Source: Algoriphagus kandeliae
GTDB lineage: Bacteria > Bacteroidota > Bacteroidia > Cytophagales > Cyclobacteriaceae
DNA: 64,000 nt
NCBI RefSeq assembly: GCF_004571135.1
Contig: NZ_SPSB01000001.1
Location: forward strand, 124,001-188,000
Direction: 5' to 3'
Each line of letters starts with the position of its first letter. The first letter of the stretch is position 1. The notes beneath the pieces were generated by a model. It ran no database searches, was not told the DNA's origin, and saw nothing but the letters and a program-made list of their open reading frames with translations. The translations under genes were made by a program, and so were the position numbers. Of this stretch, positions 1 to 8,164 are shown one piece after another.

Positions 1-2625
1 AGATTTGAAATTATGCCTTCTCGTCAACCTTCCAAAAAAATGATTATTCCGCGGGCTTCGGGATGGGATTTCACCCCAGATGATGCCTTTGCTGTAGGGA
101 AAATCGTCCCTCAATATGATTCCGTTCGGGTATTGAAGCTCAAAAAGACCAAGAAGGATGATATGCCGAAAGACAGTCTTTTTATCTATGATTTGAAGAA
201 AGGCTCTCTGGAAAAATTCGCAGAGGTGAAGGCATTTTCAATTCCTGAAAAAGGAGGCAGCTGGATTGCTATTCAGTTTGAAAAAGAAAAACCTGTCAAG
301 AAAGATCCAGCCGATTCTACAGCAAAGGCTGAAAAGCCCAAAAAAACAGATGGTACCAAACTTCTGGTTCGAAGCTTAGACGGAGGAAAGAGCTTTGAAT
401 TTGAACGGGTAAAAAGCTTTGGATTCTCTCCTAATGGGGATTTCCTGCAATTTGTTATAGCAGAGGAAGATACTTTAGATAATGCAGCAATCCATCTATT
501 GGATCTTGAATCTGGGGTTGAATCCACGATTCATGAAGGATATACAGAATATAGCCGCATGCGTTTTTCTCCGAATTCATCCTACTTGGCATTTGTCACC
601 ACAGATGATTCCACCAAAGCTGAAAAACCATACTATTCCTTGATGCTTTATCAAACTGCATCTGGAACTTTAGAAGCTGTAGCAGATAAAGATGCTGAGG
701 GGATTTTTGAATCAGGAAGAATCAGCCAGGATGAATCCCTACAATTTTCTGAAAATGAAAAGATGCTTTTCTTCGGTGTGGCAGAGGATTATAAAAGCTA
801 TGCTTACGAGGAAGACACCACTATTTTGGATGAAGATCGTGTGAGCCTAGATATCTGGGGTTGGCAGGATGATGAAATTCAGCCAATGCAGCTCCGCAAC
901 AAATCCCGTGAAGAAAAACGTGCTTATAAGGCTGTATTAGACCTTTCTACTAATCAAATCAAGCAACTCGAAGATCGAGAAGTGAAAAATGTGATGCTTC
1001 CTAGCAAAATCGAAAATGAAGTTGCGATTGCTTGGACGGATCAACCTTATCGTCGGGAATACAGCTGGAATATTCAAATCGGGCGGGACATTTATTTGGT
1101 TGATTTAAACACCGGAACTCGAACCCTGATCGAAAAAGATGTGCCGGGTATGCCTAGCCTTTCACCGGCAGGGAAATATGTCACTTGGTATGCTTCACGA
1201 GACAGTGCATGGGTAGCTTACGATCTGCAATCCATGAAGCGAATCAATCTGACTGGAAATATTGAAGTTCCATTTTATGAAGAACTTCACGATTCACCTT
1301 CCTTACCTGGTTCATATGGATCGGGAGGTTGGCTAGCTGATGATGCAGCTATTTTGATTAATGATCGCTATGATATTTGGAAAATAGATCCTCAAAATCC
1401 AGGTGCAGCCCAGATGATAACCAAAGGAGAGGGCAGGAAAAACAAGATTGAATTCAGAAGGCAATCCATTGATTCCGAAGAGCGTTTTATCGATCCAAAA
1501 TCTCCACTTTACCTTTCAGCTTTCAATGAAATGTCCAAAGAGTCAGGAATGTATTTGGGAGATTATGAAGGAAAGAAACTGGAGAAAATCCTGATGACAC
1601 CGCATCGTTATTTTGGTTTGAAAAAAGCCAAAGATTCCGATGAGATTTTAATTAGAAGAAGTACTTATCAGGATAATCCTGATTTGTACATCGGAGACCT
1701 TAAGTTGAAGGACCTTAAAAAGCTTTCCAATCTTAATCCACAGCAAGCTCAAGTCAAATGGGGTAGTGTGGAATTGGTAAGTTATTTAGCGAACGACGGT
1801 ACTCCTTTACAGGGTTTACTGTTTAAGCCGGAGTATTTTGACCCGAATAAGAAATATCCGATGATGGTTTATTTCTATGAGCGAAATAGTGACGGATTAC
1901 ACAACTATCGAACCCCAGCTCCTTCTGCATCTACTATCAATATTCCGTATTTCGTGAGTAATGATTATTTGGTTTTTGTGCCAGATATCAAATACGATTT
2001 AGGTTTGCCAGGACCAAGTGCTTACAACTGCATTATTCCTGGGGTACAGTCCATCGTGGCGAGAGGTTTTGTAGATTCTGAGAATATGGCAATCCAAGGC
2101 CAAAGCTGGGGAGGTTATCAAGTGGCATACTTGATTACCCAAACGAATATGTTTAAAGCAGCAGGTGCTGGAGCTCCAGTAGTAAATATGACTTCTGCTT
2201 ATGGTGGAATTCGATGGGGGACAGGGATGAGCCGTATGTTCCAATACGAGCAAACTCAGTCCCGAATTGGTGGTACGCTTTGGGAGAAGCCACTTTATTA
2301 TATAGAGAATTCTCCTTTATTCTTTATGGATCGGGTTCAGACTCCTGTTTTGATTATGCATAATGATGAAGATGGTGCAGTTCCATGGTATCAGGGCATT
2401 GAAATGTTTATGGCGCTTAAGCGCTTGAATCGTCCTGCTTGGTTGCTTCAGTATAATGGTGAAGATCATAATTTGAGACAGCGAAAAAACAGAAAGGACC
2501 TTTCTGTCCGTCTAAGCCAGTTCTTTGATCATTATTTGAAAGGAGCACCTGCTCCTCTTTGGATGACTGAAGGTCTTCCTGCTGTAGAAAAGGGAAGAAC
2601 ATTGAAGTATGAATTAGAGGATTAA
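1..2625 (+). CDS. S9 family prolyl oligopeptidase (5' end outside window)
   Basis: This is a serine peptidase of the prolyl oligopeptidase/dipeptidyl-aminopeptidase family (S9), expected to be exported and to cleave peptides. The frame is open from base 1: codons for R-F-E-I precede the first visible ATG at 13, and no signal peptide is visible, so the true start lies upstream. Counting from that ATG, residues 1 to about 600 look like the beta-propeller part, with repeated blade-like stretches such as FSPNSSYLAFVTTDD. The C-terminal part is an alpha/beta hydrolase with the nucleophile in GQSWGGYQ (Ser698), the aspartate in HNDEDGAVPW (Asp787) and the histidine in GEDHN (His819), so the triad is intact. 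A strong terminator follows at once. The exact substrate cannot be read from the sequence. Confidence 0.93.
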   Translation, partial: RFEIMPSRQPSKKMIIPRASGWDFTPDDAFAVGKIVPQYDSVRVLKLKKTKKDDMPKDSLFIYDLKKGSLEKFAEVKAFSIPEKGGSWIAIQFEKEKPVKKDPADSTAKAEKPKKTDGTKLLVRSLDGGKSFEFERVKSFGFSPNGDFLQFVIAEEDTLDNAAIHLLDLESGVESTIHEGYTEYSRMRFSPNSSYLAFVTTDDSTKAEKPYYSLMLYQTASGTLEAVADKDAEGIFESGRISQDESLQFSENEKMLFFGVAEDYKSYAYEEDTTILDEDRVSLDIWGWQDDEIQPMQLRNKSREEKRAYKAVLDLSTNQIKQLEDREVKNVMLPSKIENEVAIAWTDQPYRREYSWNIQIGRDIYLVDLNTGTRTLIEKDVPGMPSLSPAGKYVTWYASRDSAWVAYDLQSMKRINLTGNIEVPFYEELHDSPSLPGSYGSGGWLADDAAILINDRYDIWKIDPQNPGAAQMITKGEGRKNKIEFRRQSIDSEERFIDPKSPLYLSAFNEMSKESGMYLGDYEGKKLEKILMTPHRYFGLKKAKDSDEILIRRSTYQDNPDLYIGDLKLKDLKKLSNLNPQQAQVKWGSVELVSYLANDGTPLQGLLFKPEYFDPNKKYPMMVYFYERNSDGLHNYRTPAPSASTINIPYFVSNDYLVFVPDIKYDLGLPGPSAYNCIIPGVQSIVARGFVDSENMAIQGQSWGGYQVAYLITQTNMFKAAGAGAPVVNMTSAYGGIRWGTGMSRMFQYEQTQSRIGGTLWEKPLYYIENSPLFFMDRVQTPVLIMHNDEDGAVPWYQGIEMFMALKRLNRPAWLLQYNGEDHNLRQRKNRKDLSVRLSQFFDHYLKGAPAPLWMTEGLPAVEKGRTLKYELED

Positions 2626-2632
2626 ATTCATC

Positions 2633-2669
2633 AAAAAAGGCTGTCAATCTCAAATTGACAGCCTTTTTT
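2633..2669. terminator. bidirectional intrinsic terminator
   Basis: Two perfect 16-base arms (2633-2648 and 2654-2669) enclose a 5-base loop. The stem runs AAAAAAGGCTGTCAAT and is flanked by A6 and T6, so it can end transcripts on both strands. It lies between the convergent S9 peptidase gene and the minus-strand thyA/NTF2 pair. Confidence 0.93.
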
Positions 2670-2672
2670 GTT

Positions 2673-3059
2673 TTAGGAGAAATCCTGAATTTTTGAAATT
2701 AACCCATCCTTAAATTCAAAAACCGACCTTCCAGATAAATTAATTTCATCGCCTTTTTTCTTGCTTCCATCAGGTAAATCATCAGCGAGTATCGCATGAT
2801 AACGAAGATGAACTTCTGTATATCTCGCCTGATGAATCCATTTTTTTGGAGAAATTTCCCGCTTTTCAAAGAGCCTAGCTGCCTTCTCGGCTTGTTTTTG
2901 AAAATCTTGAATCCCTTGAGTAGCTAATGTTTTTTCTCCATTGGAAAAATTTTCAAATACTACATCTTGATGTAAAACCTTAAGCATTCCCGGTACATCA
3001 AAATTGTTGTATGATGTGATGTAATCATCAATTAGGGCTTCTCTTTGTAGGTTAAGCAT
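2673..3059 (-). CDS. NTF2-fold / SnoaL-like protein
   Basis: A small 128-residue soluble protein. The opening helix pattern (ALIDDYITSYNNFDVPGMLKVLHQD), the segment VVFENFSNGEKTLATQGIQDF and the closing strand SVFEFKDGLISKIQDFS are characteristic of the SnoaL/NTF2-like cone fold, whose members are either small-molecule isomerases or binding proteins. I see no catalytic residue that settles a reaction. The gene lies 17 bases downstream of thyA on the same strand and is probably co-transcribed with it. Its end abuts the shared bidirectional terminator. The link to thymidylate metabolism is positional only. Confidence 0.75.
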   Translation of the reverse strand: MLNLQREALIDDYITSYNNFDVPGMLKVLHQDVVFENFSNGEKTLATQGIQDFQKQAEKAARLFEKREISPKKWIHQARYTEVHLRYHAILADDLPDGSKKKGDEINLSGRSVFEFKDGLISKIQDFS

Positions 3060-3076
3060 TTCAGTTAGTATTTGTT

Positions 3077-3871
3077 TTAAACAGCCACGGGTGCTTTGAT
3101 ATGCGGATGTGGATCATAATTCAGCAATTCAAAATCCTCATACTTAAATCCAAATATGTCTTTGACATCTGGATTTATCTTCATGGTAGGAAGTGGGCGG
3201 CATTCGCGGCTAAGTTGGAGATGAGCTTGCTCTAAATGGTTTAAATAAAGATGAGCATCACCGAAAGTATGAACAAATTCACCTGGTTCCAGATCACAGA
3301 CTTGTGCAACCATCATAGTGAATAGTGCATAAGAGGCAATATTAAATGGAACTCCCAGAAAGACATCTGCACTTCGCTGGTATAATTGGCAAGAAAGTTT
3401 GCCATCTGCTACATAAAACTGAAAAAGGGTATGGCAAGGAGGGAGGGCCATTTGGTCTACATCTGCTACATTCCAAGCGCTGACAATGTGCCGTCTACTA
3501 TCCGGTTTGTTTTTGATTTGATCAATCAGTTTTTTGATTTGGTCAATTTCTCCGCCTTTCCCATCCGGCCAATGTTTCCACTGATAGCCATAGACAGGAC
3601 CTAAATCTCCATTTTCATCGGCCCATTCATCCCAGATGGATACTCCATTTTCTTTTAACCAGCCGATATTGGTGCTTCCTCTTAAAAACCAAAGCAATTC
3701 AATGATAATCGAACGAAGATGCAGTTTTTTGGTAGTAACTACGGGAAATCCTTCCGATAGATCAAAACGCATTTGATGTCCAAAAATGCTAAGCGTTCCG
3801 GTTCCTGTTCTATCTGTTTTTTTTACTCCTTCATCCAGGATTCGCTGCATTAATTCGTGGTATTGCTTCAT
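3077..3871 (-). CDS. thyA: thymidylate synthase
   Basis: ThyA converts dUMP to dTMP using methylene-tetrahydrofolate. I chose the ATG at 3871-3869 because it gives [15 protein letters not shown] and exactly 264 residues, the length of the classical enterobacterial enzyme. A longer open frame reaches back to 3949 but adds 26 residues with no family match. The catalytic cysteine lies in [13 protein letters not shown] at residue 146. The dUMP-binding arginines appear in [11 protein letters not shown] and in [20 protein letters not shown]. The C-terminus is the family-typical IKAPVAV. It is the first gene of a probable two-gene unit with the NTF2-fold gene. Confidence 0.98.
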   Translation of the reverse strand: MKQYHELMQRILDEGVKKTDRTGTGTLSIFGHQMRFDLSEGFPVVTTKKLHLRSIIIELLWFLRGSTNIGWLKENGVSIWDEWADENGDLGPVYGYQWKHWPDGKGGEIDQIKKLIDQIKNKPDSRRHIVSAWNVADVDQMALPPCHTLFQFYVADGKLSCQLYQRSADVFLGVPFNIASYALFTMMVAQVCDLEPGEFVHTFGDAHLYLNHLEQAHLQLSRECRPLPTMKINPDVKDIFGFKYEDFELLNYDPHPHIKAPVAV

Positions 3872-3990
3872 GATTTTTAAGTTGAATTGAATCGATGATC
3901 TAAGATACAAGCTTCCTTTGAAAATAGGAATGAAAACAAAGGACTTCAAATCTGATTATAATTGTCATAAATCTAAGTGTCTCTCTATTC

Positions 3991-6252
3991 ATGTGGTCAA
4001 AGCGGCAAGCTTTTTCTTTCCTTTTCGTTTCGCTCGTTTTTTCTTTGAGTTTTGTGCTCTTTCCGCCATTTCCACGGTTTGATTACGATTTTGAGCAGTT
4101 TTTTCCTCAGGATGATGAGGATTTGGGGTTTTATCAAAGCTATGCCCAACAATTTGGGGAGGATAATGATTATCTGTTGCTAGCCTTTGAAAATCAAGGA
4201 AAGGAACCTTGGGAAACAGATTTTTTAAATCGTTTTCAGCTCCTTCAAAGAGAAATCGAAAAACTAGAAAATGTAGATACTACGCTTTCTGTTTTAAATC
4301 TAAAGCAGCCCCGCATTTCTCCCTTTGGTATTCGTCTTGTCCCTGTTGTTTCAATCGGACAAGAGCCTCAAAAAGTAAATCGATTGGATTTTCCATTAAT
4401 GGATAAATTCATTTCAAAAGACGGTAAGGCGCTTTTACTTTTAGTTCGGAATTTGAAGAATATATCCAAAGAGGAAGGAGACATCCTATATGGACAAATT
4501 TTAGAAAAAATCTCAGAGTCGAAGCTTGATCTTCGAGCAGTAGCTGGAAAGATTCAAACCCAGCGTGATTTTGTTGAATTGATGCAGGCTGAGTTTAGTT
4601 TCTTTCTGGGCTTGTCTTTGTTGACAATGCTCATCATGTTGATACTTCTTTTTAGGTCTTGGTGGGGAGTGTTGATTCCTATTTTTGTGTTAGGAATAGG
4701 GGTTGTATGGGGTTTTGGGGTTATTCTTTGGTTAGGAAAACCGCTAGCTTTGATGTCGGTGATGCAGCCTACCATTTTTTTGATTGTTGGGTTGGGAGCT
4801 TTGGTTCATTTGTTTTCTCATCTAAAGCAAAATCTAGAGAAGGGATTTTCAGTACAACAGGCCATCCACCGAACTTTTAAGCATTTATTGATTCCAATTG
4901 GCTTGACCATGTTGACGACAGCTTTTGGATTTTTATCGCTGTGGTTTACTTCTGTTCCGGCATTGAAAGACTTCGGCTTGACCACAGGGATAGGGATTTT
5001 TATGATGTTTTTGGCGGTGATTTTGATTACCCCAGGATTATTGTTTTTGATACGTATTCCATCGTTTAAAAATTCTTCTAATTCTTCAAAAGTCTGGAGA
5101 TTAAACAGACTATTTCTAGGCCTACTTCAGTACCGAAAATCGGTGATTTGGATATTTTTAGGCCTTTCAGTTTTATCTATTGGTTTGGGGGCAAAGGTTC
5201 GAATTAATGGGTTTTTATTGGATAACCTGCCTTCCAATCATCCCATTCGCGCCGATTTTGAGTATTTCGATCAACAATTTGGAGGATCAAATCCATTGGA
5301 AATTGCAATTTGGACCCCTTCTGAAGAAGGCAATATTTTCGATTACGCTGTCTTAGAAGAGATTCAAAAAATTGAAAATAAGCTCCAGGAAATTTTTGAG
5401 GGAGTTTCCTTGATATCCCCTTTAACCATCGCAAAAGTTTTAAACCAAGCACAAAATCAAGGAAATCGGGAAGCTTTCCGATTCCCAAGCAAAGGTCAAT
5501 ATCTTCGGATGGAAAAGATATTGAATTCTAATCCCTCACAATTTGTCCCTTCGATTTATAATCCAGAAAACCGATTGGCTCGGATAAGTGGAAGGTTGCC
5601 GGATTTGGGGAGTCTCAAAATGGGAGAAATTAGAAGCTCTTTCCAGGAATTTGTAGATGGGGAAATAGACCCGGAGGTTTTGCGGGTGAAATGGACGGGC
5701 ACAGCTTATTTAATTGATCGGGGTCATGAGTCTGTGACATTACAAATGGCAAGAGGTCTTGGTGTAGCCTTTTTGTTAGTGGGAGTGATTGCGGGAATAC
5801 TTTTCCGATCGTGGAGAATTTCATTAATTCTACTCATTCCCAATATAATTCCATTACTTATGATGCTGGCGGCCATGTATTTGATGGATATTGAGTTAAA
5901 GTTGACTACTGCGATTTTGTTTTCGGTAGCTTTCGGTATAGCGGTGGATGATAGCATTCATTTTATGGCTCGATTGCGAACAGAATTGGCCTCTGGAAGA
6001 ACTTATCTATATGCCTTAAAGCGGACCTTTTTGGAAACGGGCAAGGCTTTGGTTTTGACAACAGTCATTCTTGTGTTAGGCTTTAGCCTCTTTTTATTCA
6101 GTGATTTCGGAGTAACTTTTTACACCGGATTATTAATTGCCATGGCACTTTTATTTGCACTATCGGCAGATTTGCTTTTTCTCCCTTTGCTGCTGCTTCC
6201 CATGAAAAAAGTCTGGGAAAGCAAGGTCAAAAAAAGATTTACTAATCCTTAA
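3991..6252 (+). CDS. RND/MMPL superfamily exporter
   Basis: A 753-residue inner-membrane protein with the duplicated RND architecture. There is one N-terminal transmembrane helix (about residues 9-28), a soluble loop to about residue 200, and a helix bundle at about 200-360. The same pattern follows again: a helix near 388-405, a soluble loop, and a bundle from about 580 to 740. The second bundle carries AFGIAVDDSIHFMARL, the family-typical acidic motif used for proton coupling. The size and the absence of an adjacent membrane-fusion gene fit the MMPL/predicted-exporter branch that moves lipids or hopanoids, rather than drug-efflux AcrB proteins of about 1000 residues. The substrate is unknown. 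It is transcribed alone and its 3' end overlaps the convergent gene by 11 bases. Confidence 0.9.
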   Translation: MWSKRQAFSFLFVSLVFSLSFVLFPPFPRFDYDFEQFFPQDDEDLGFYQSYAQQFGEDNDYLLLAFENQGKEPWETDFLNRFQLLQREIEKLENVDTTLSVLNLKQPRISPFGIRLVPVVSIGQEPQKVNRLDFPLMDKFISKDGKALLLLVRNLKNISKEEGDILYGQILEKISESKLDLRAVAGKIQTQRDFVELMQAEFSFFLGLSLLTMLIMLILLFRSWWGVLIPIFVLGIGVVWGFGVILWLGKPLALMSVMQPTIFLIVGLGALVHLFSHLKQNLEKGFSVQQAIHRTFKHLLIPIGLTMLTTAFGFLSLWFTSVPALKDFGLTTGIGIFMMFLAVILITPGLLFLIRIPSFKNSSNSSKVWRLNRLFLGLLQYRKSVIWIFLGLSVLSIGLGAKVRINGFLLDNLPSNHPIRADFEYFDQQFGGSNPLEIAIWTPSEEGNIFDYAVLEEIQKIENKLQEIFEGVSLISPLTIAKVLNQAQNQGNREAFRFPSKGQYLRMEKILNSNPSQFVPSIYNPENRLARISGRLPDLGSLKMGEIRSSFQEFVDGEIDPEVLRVKWTGTAYLIDRGHESVTLQMARGLGVAFLLVGVIAGILFRSWRISLILLIPNIIPLLMMLAAMYLMDIELKLTTAILFSVAFGIAVDDSIHFMARLRTELASGRTYLYALKRTFLETGKALVLTTVILVLGFSLFLFSDFGVTFYTGLLIAMALLFALSADLLFLPLLLLPMKKVWESKVKKRFTNP

Positions 6253-7279
6253 AACGGAAGGTTGCTGAGATTGGGTAATGATCAGAGTAATCTACCTCTT
6301 GATGCGTTTCAAATTGTATCGGTTCCAATTTCTCCGATGCAAATATGTGGTCAATTCGTAGGAAAAAAAGGATTCGATTATAAGTAAAGCCAAAGCCTCT
6401 TCCTGCTCCTTCAAATGCGTTTGATAGTATTTTGCTCAACCTGAAATAGTTGTTGGAATAAGGGATTTCATTCAAATCTCCCATTAAAATCACGGGATAT
6501 GGACAGCTTTCAATATGCTTTTCAATGACGGACACCTGTCGGCTTCGATTTAGACTTCCCTCATGAAGCTTTTTTAAAGTTTGGCGATAATTGGCCTTTA
6601 CTTCCTCCAGTTCATCCAATTTATCCGATTCGATCTTCATGGATTCAAGATGGCAGTTGTAAATCCGAATGGTGTCTCCTTCATACAAGACATCGGCAAA
6701 AATGGCACCGTTGGTTCGGCTATTATCAAAGACTTTCCCTTGGTTAATGATGGGAAAAGCAGAAGTAATGGCCAGCCCAAAAGATCTTCGTTTGGGGTTT
6801 CCTTCGATTATTTCGTAGTAAATCTCCCGATTGTTTTTCTCTCCCAATAAATCCACCGCATTTCTTGAGGCAGAAGTGTAGTCTTGGTAGAATTCCTGGA
6901 AAGCTTTGATTTGAGCTGGATGATCTTGAATCCAGGTAAAAATATTCGGATCGAATTTCCCGCCAGACCTTCTCTTGTAGTCAAATAAATGGATATTATA
7001 GCTAAGGACTTTTAGGCCTTCTTCAGCATCATTTTTTGGATGCCATTGAAAGCTGATTTCTAAAAAACGAAAACCGATACAAAGAGCAATGAATGGAATC
7101 CAAGCCGATTTTTTCCAAGCGATGAATAAAATGAGGAATAAGAAAAAATTCAAAAGCCAGAATAATGGAATAAAGAAAGGGAGAAGCCCGACATAGGGGA
7201 AGTCAACCGGCCGAATGAAAACACTGCCAAAAATCAGGAGGGAGGCGATAAAAAGTAACCAAGCAATAAATCTCATCAA
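6242..7279 (-). CDS. endonuclease/exonuclease/phosphatase family membrane protein
   Basis: A 345-residue protein with three N-terminal transmembrane helices (about residues 4-22, 29-53 and 58-72) and then an endonuclease/exonuclease/phosphatase (DNase I-like) domain. The metal and catalytic residues of the fold are all visible: Asn95 in SYNIHLFD, Glu129 in AFQEF, His210 in NCHLES, Asp268 and Asn270 in MGDLNEIP, and Asp333-His334 in YSDHYPISA. The domain probably faces the periplasm. Members of this membrane-anchored branch may cleave phosphodiesters in nucleic acids, phosphoinositide-like compounds or lipids, and the sequence does not decide between them. Translation could also start at the second methionine. 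Confidence 0.9.
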   Translation of the reverse strand: MMRFIAWLLFIASLLIFGSVFIRPVDFPYVGLLPFFIPLFWLLNFFLFLILFIAWKKSAWIPFIALCIGFRFLEISFQWHPKNDAEEGLKVLSYNIHLFDYKRRSGGKFDPNIFTWIQDHPAQIKAFQEFYQDYTSASRNAVDLLGEKNNREIYYEIIEGNPKRRSFGLAITSAFPIINQGKVFDNSRTNGAIFADVLYEGDTIRIYNCHLESMKIESDKLDELEEVKANYRQTLKKLHEGSLNRSRQVSVIEKHIESCPYPVILMGDLNEIPYSNNYFRLSKILSNAFEGAGRGFGFTYNRILFFLRIDHIFASEKLEPIQFETHQEVDYSDHYPISATFRFKD

Positions 7280-7469
7280 CCTTGAACTAAATGAATTGAA
7301 TTTTTAAAGTAAAGAAAGCTTAACATGACCTCCAATGAATCCGTAATCAAACAAAAGTGGTGCTAAAATGGAAATTATTTATTTTGGTATCGTGGAATTC
7401 GTTTCCAAATATTAGGATCAGATTTTGTTTGTTGAATATTAGAAGACTATTTAAGATAAATTAGCGACT

Positions 7470-8039
7470 ATGAAAAAGAGATACCTATTTGTTCCGGCCT
7501 TAGTGGCACTATCTGTTTTTGTTTCTTGCGGTAGCAAAAACTCTGAAACAACGGAAGAAAATTCTAATACCGAAATGACGGAAGAATCAGAGCAGGAGAC
7601 GCGTCCGAGTCCTTTGGAAGTAAAAGAAGGAACTATTTCCGGAAAGACTTTTAAGGTTCAATATGGCTCACCTTCTGTAAAGGGGAGACAAATTTGGGGT
7701 GACTTGGTACCTTACAATGTGGTTTGGAGAACAGGTGCCAACGAGGCAACCTTTGTGGAACTTTCTGAGGAGATGACTGTGGAGGGAAAGCCTTTGGCTC
7801 CGGGAAAGTATTCTCTTTTTACCATTCCTAAGGAAAATGGAGCTTGGACAGTAATTCTTAACTCCGAGTGGGATTTGGAGCATGGTCATTTCCAGTATGA
7901 TGAAAAACAAGATGTACTTCGAGTGGATGTCAGTCCGGAATGGGAAGAAGCCTCTCAAGAAAGACTTTCAATCGATATTGAAGAACCAGGAATCGTTATT
8001 CGCTGGGAAAAACTCAAACTTCCGATTCGAATACAATAA
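7470..8039 (+). CDS. DUF2911 lipoprotein
   Basis: A 189-residue predicted lipoprotein. A charged start and hydrophobic core end in the lipobox FVSCG with Cys20 as the lipidated residue. A low-complexity Glu/Thr/Ser linker (about 24-48) follows, and then a DUF2911 domain. That domain carries the family hallmarks VQYGSPSVKGRQIWGDLVPYN, VWRTGANEATFVEL, GKYSLFTIP and WTVILN. The function of DUF2911 is not established. It stands alone, with about 190 bases of upstream DNA free for a promoter and a terminator immediately after the gene. Confidence 0.92.
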   Translation: MKKRYLFVPALVALSVFVSCGSKNSETTEENSNTEMTEESEQETRPSPLEVKEGTISGKTFKVQYGSPSVKGRQIWGDLVPYNVVWRTGANEATFVELSEEMTVEGKPLAPGKYSLFTIPKENGAWTVILNSEWDLEHGHFQYDEKQDVLRVDVSPEWEEASQERLSIDIEEPGIVIRWEKLKLPIRIQ

Positions 8040-8059
8040 GATATCTTTAAAATTTTAAT

Positions 8060-8088
8060 AACCCGGGTTTTAAAGCCGGGTTTTTTCT
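8060..8088 (+). terminator. intrinsic terminator after the DUF2911 gene
   Basis: Arms AACCCGG (8060-8066) and CCGGGTT (8076-8082) enclose a 9-base loop and are followed by a T-rich run. The hairpin sits 20 bases after the stop codon of the lipoprotein gene. Confidence 0.85.
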
Positions 8089-8164
8089 TTTTCCAAAAGG
8101 AAAAACAAATCAAGATTTTCCCGTTTTTCTTATATTGCTAGCTTCTGAATCATCCTATTCATTC

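Noticed and set aside
3872..3949. Extension of thyA by 26 codons at its 5' end
   Set aside because: The extra residues ([18 protein letters not shown]...) match nothing in the family, and the ATG at 3871 gives the standard 264-residue enzyme.
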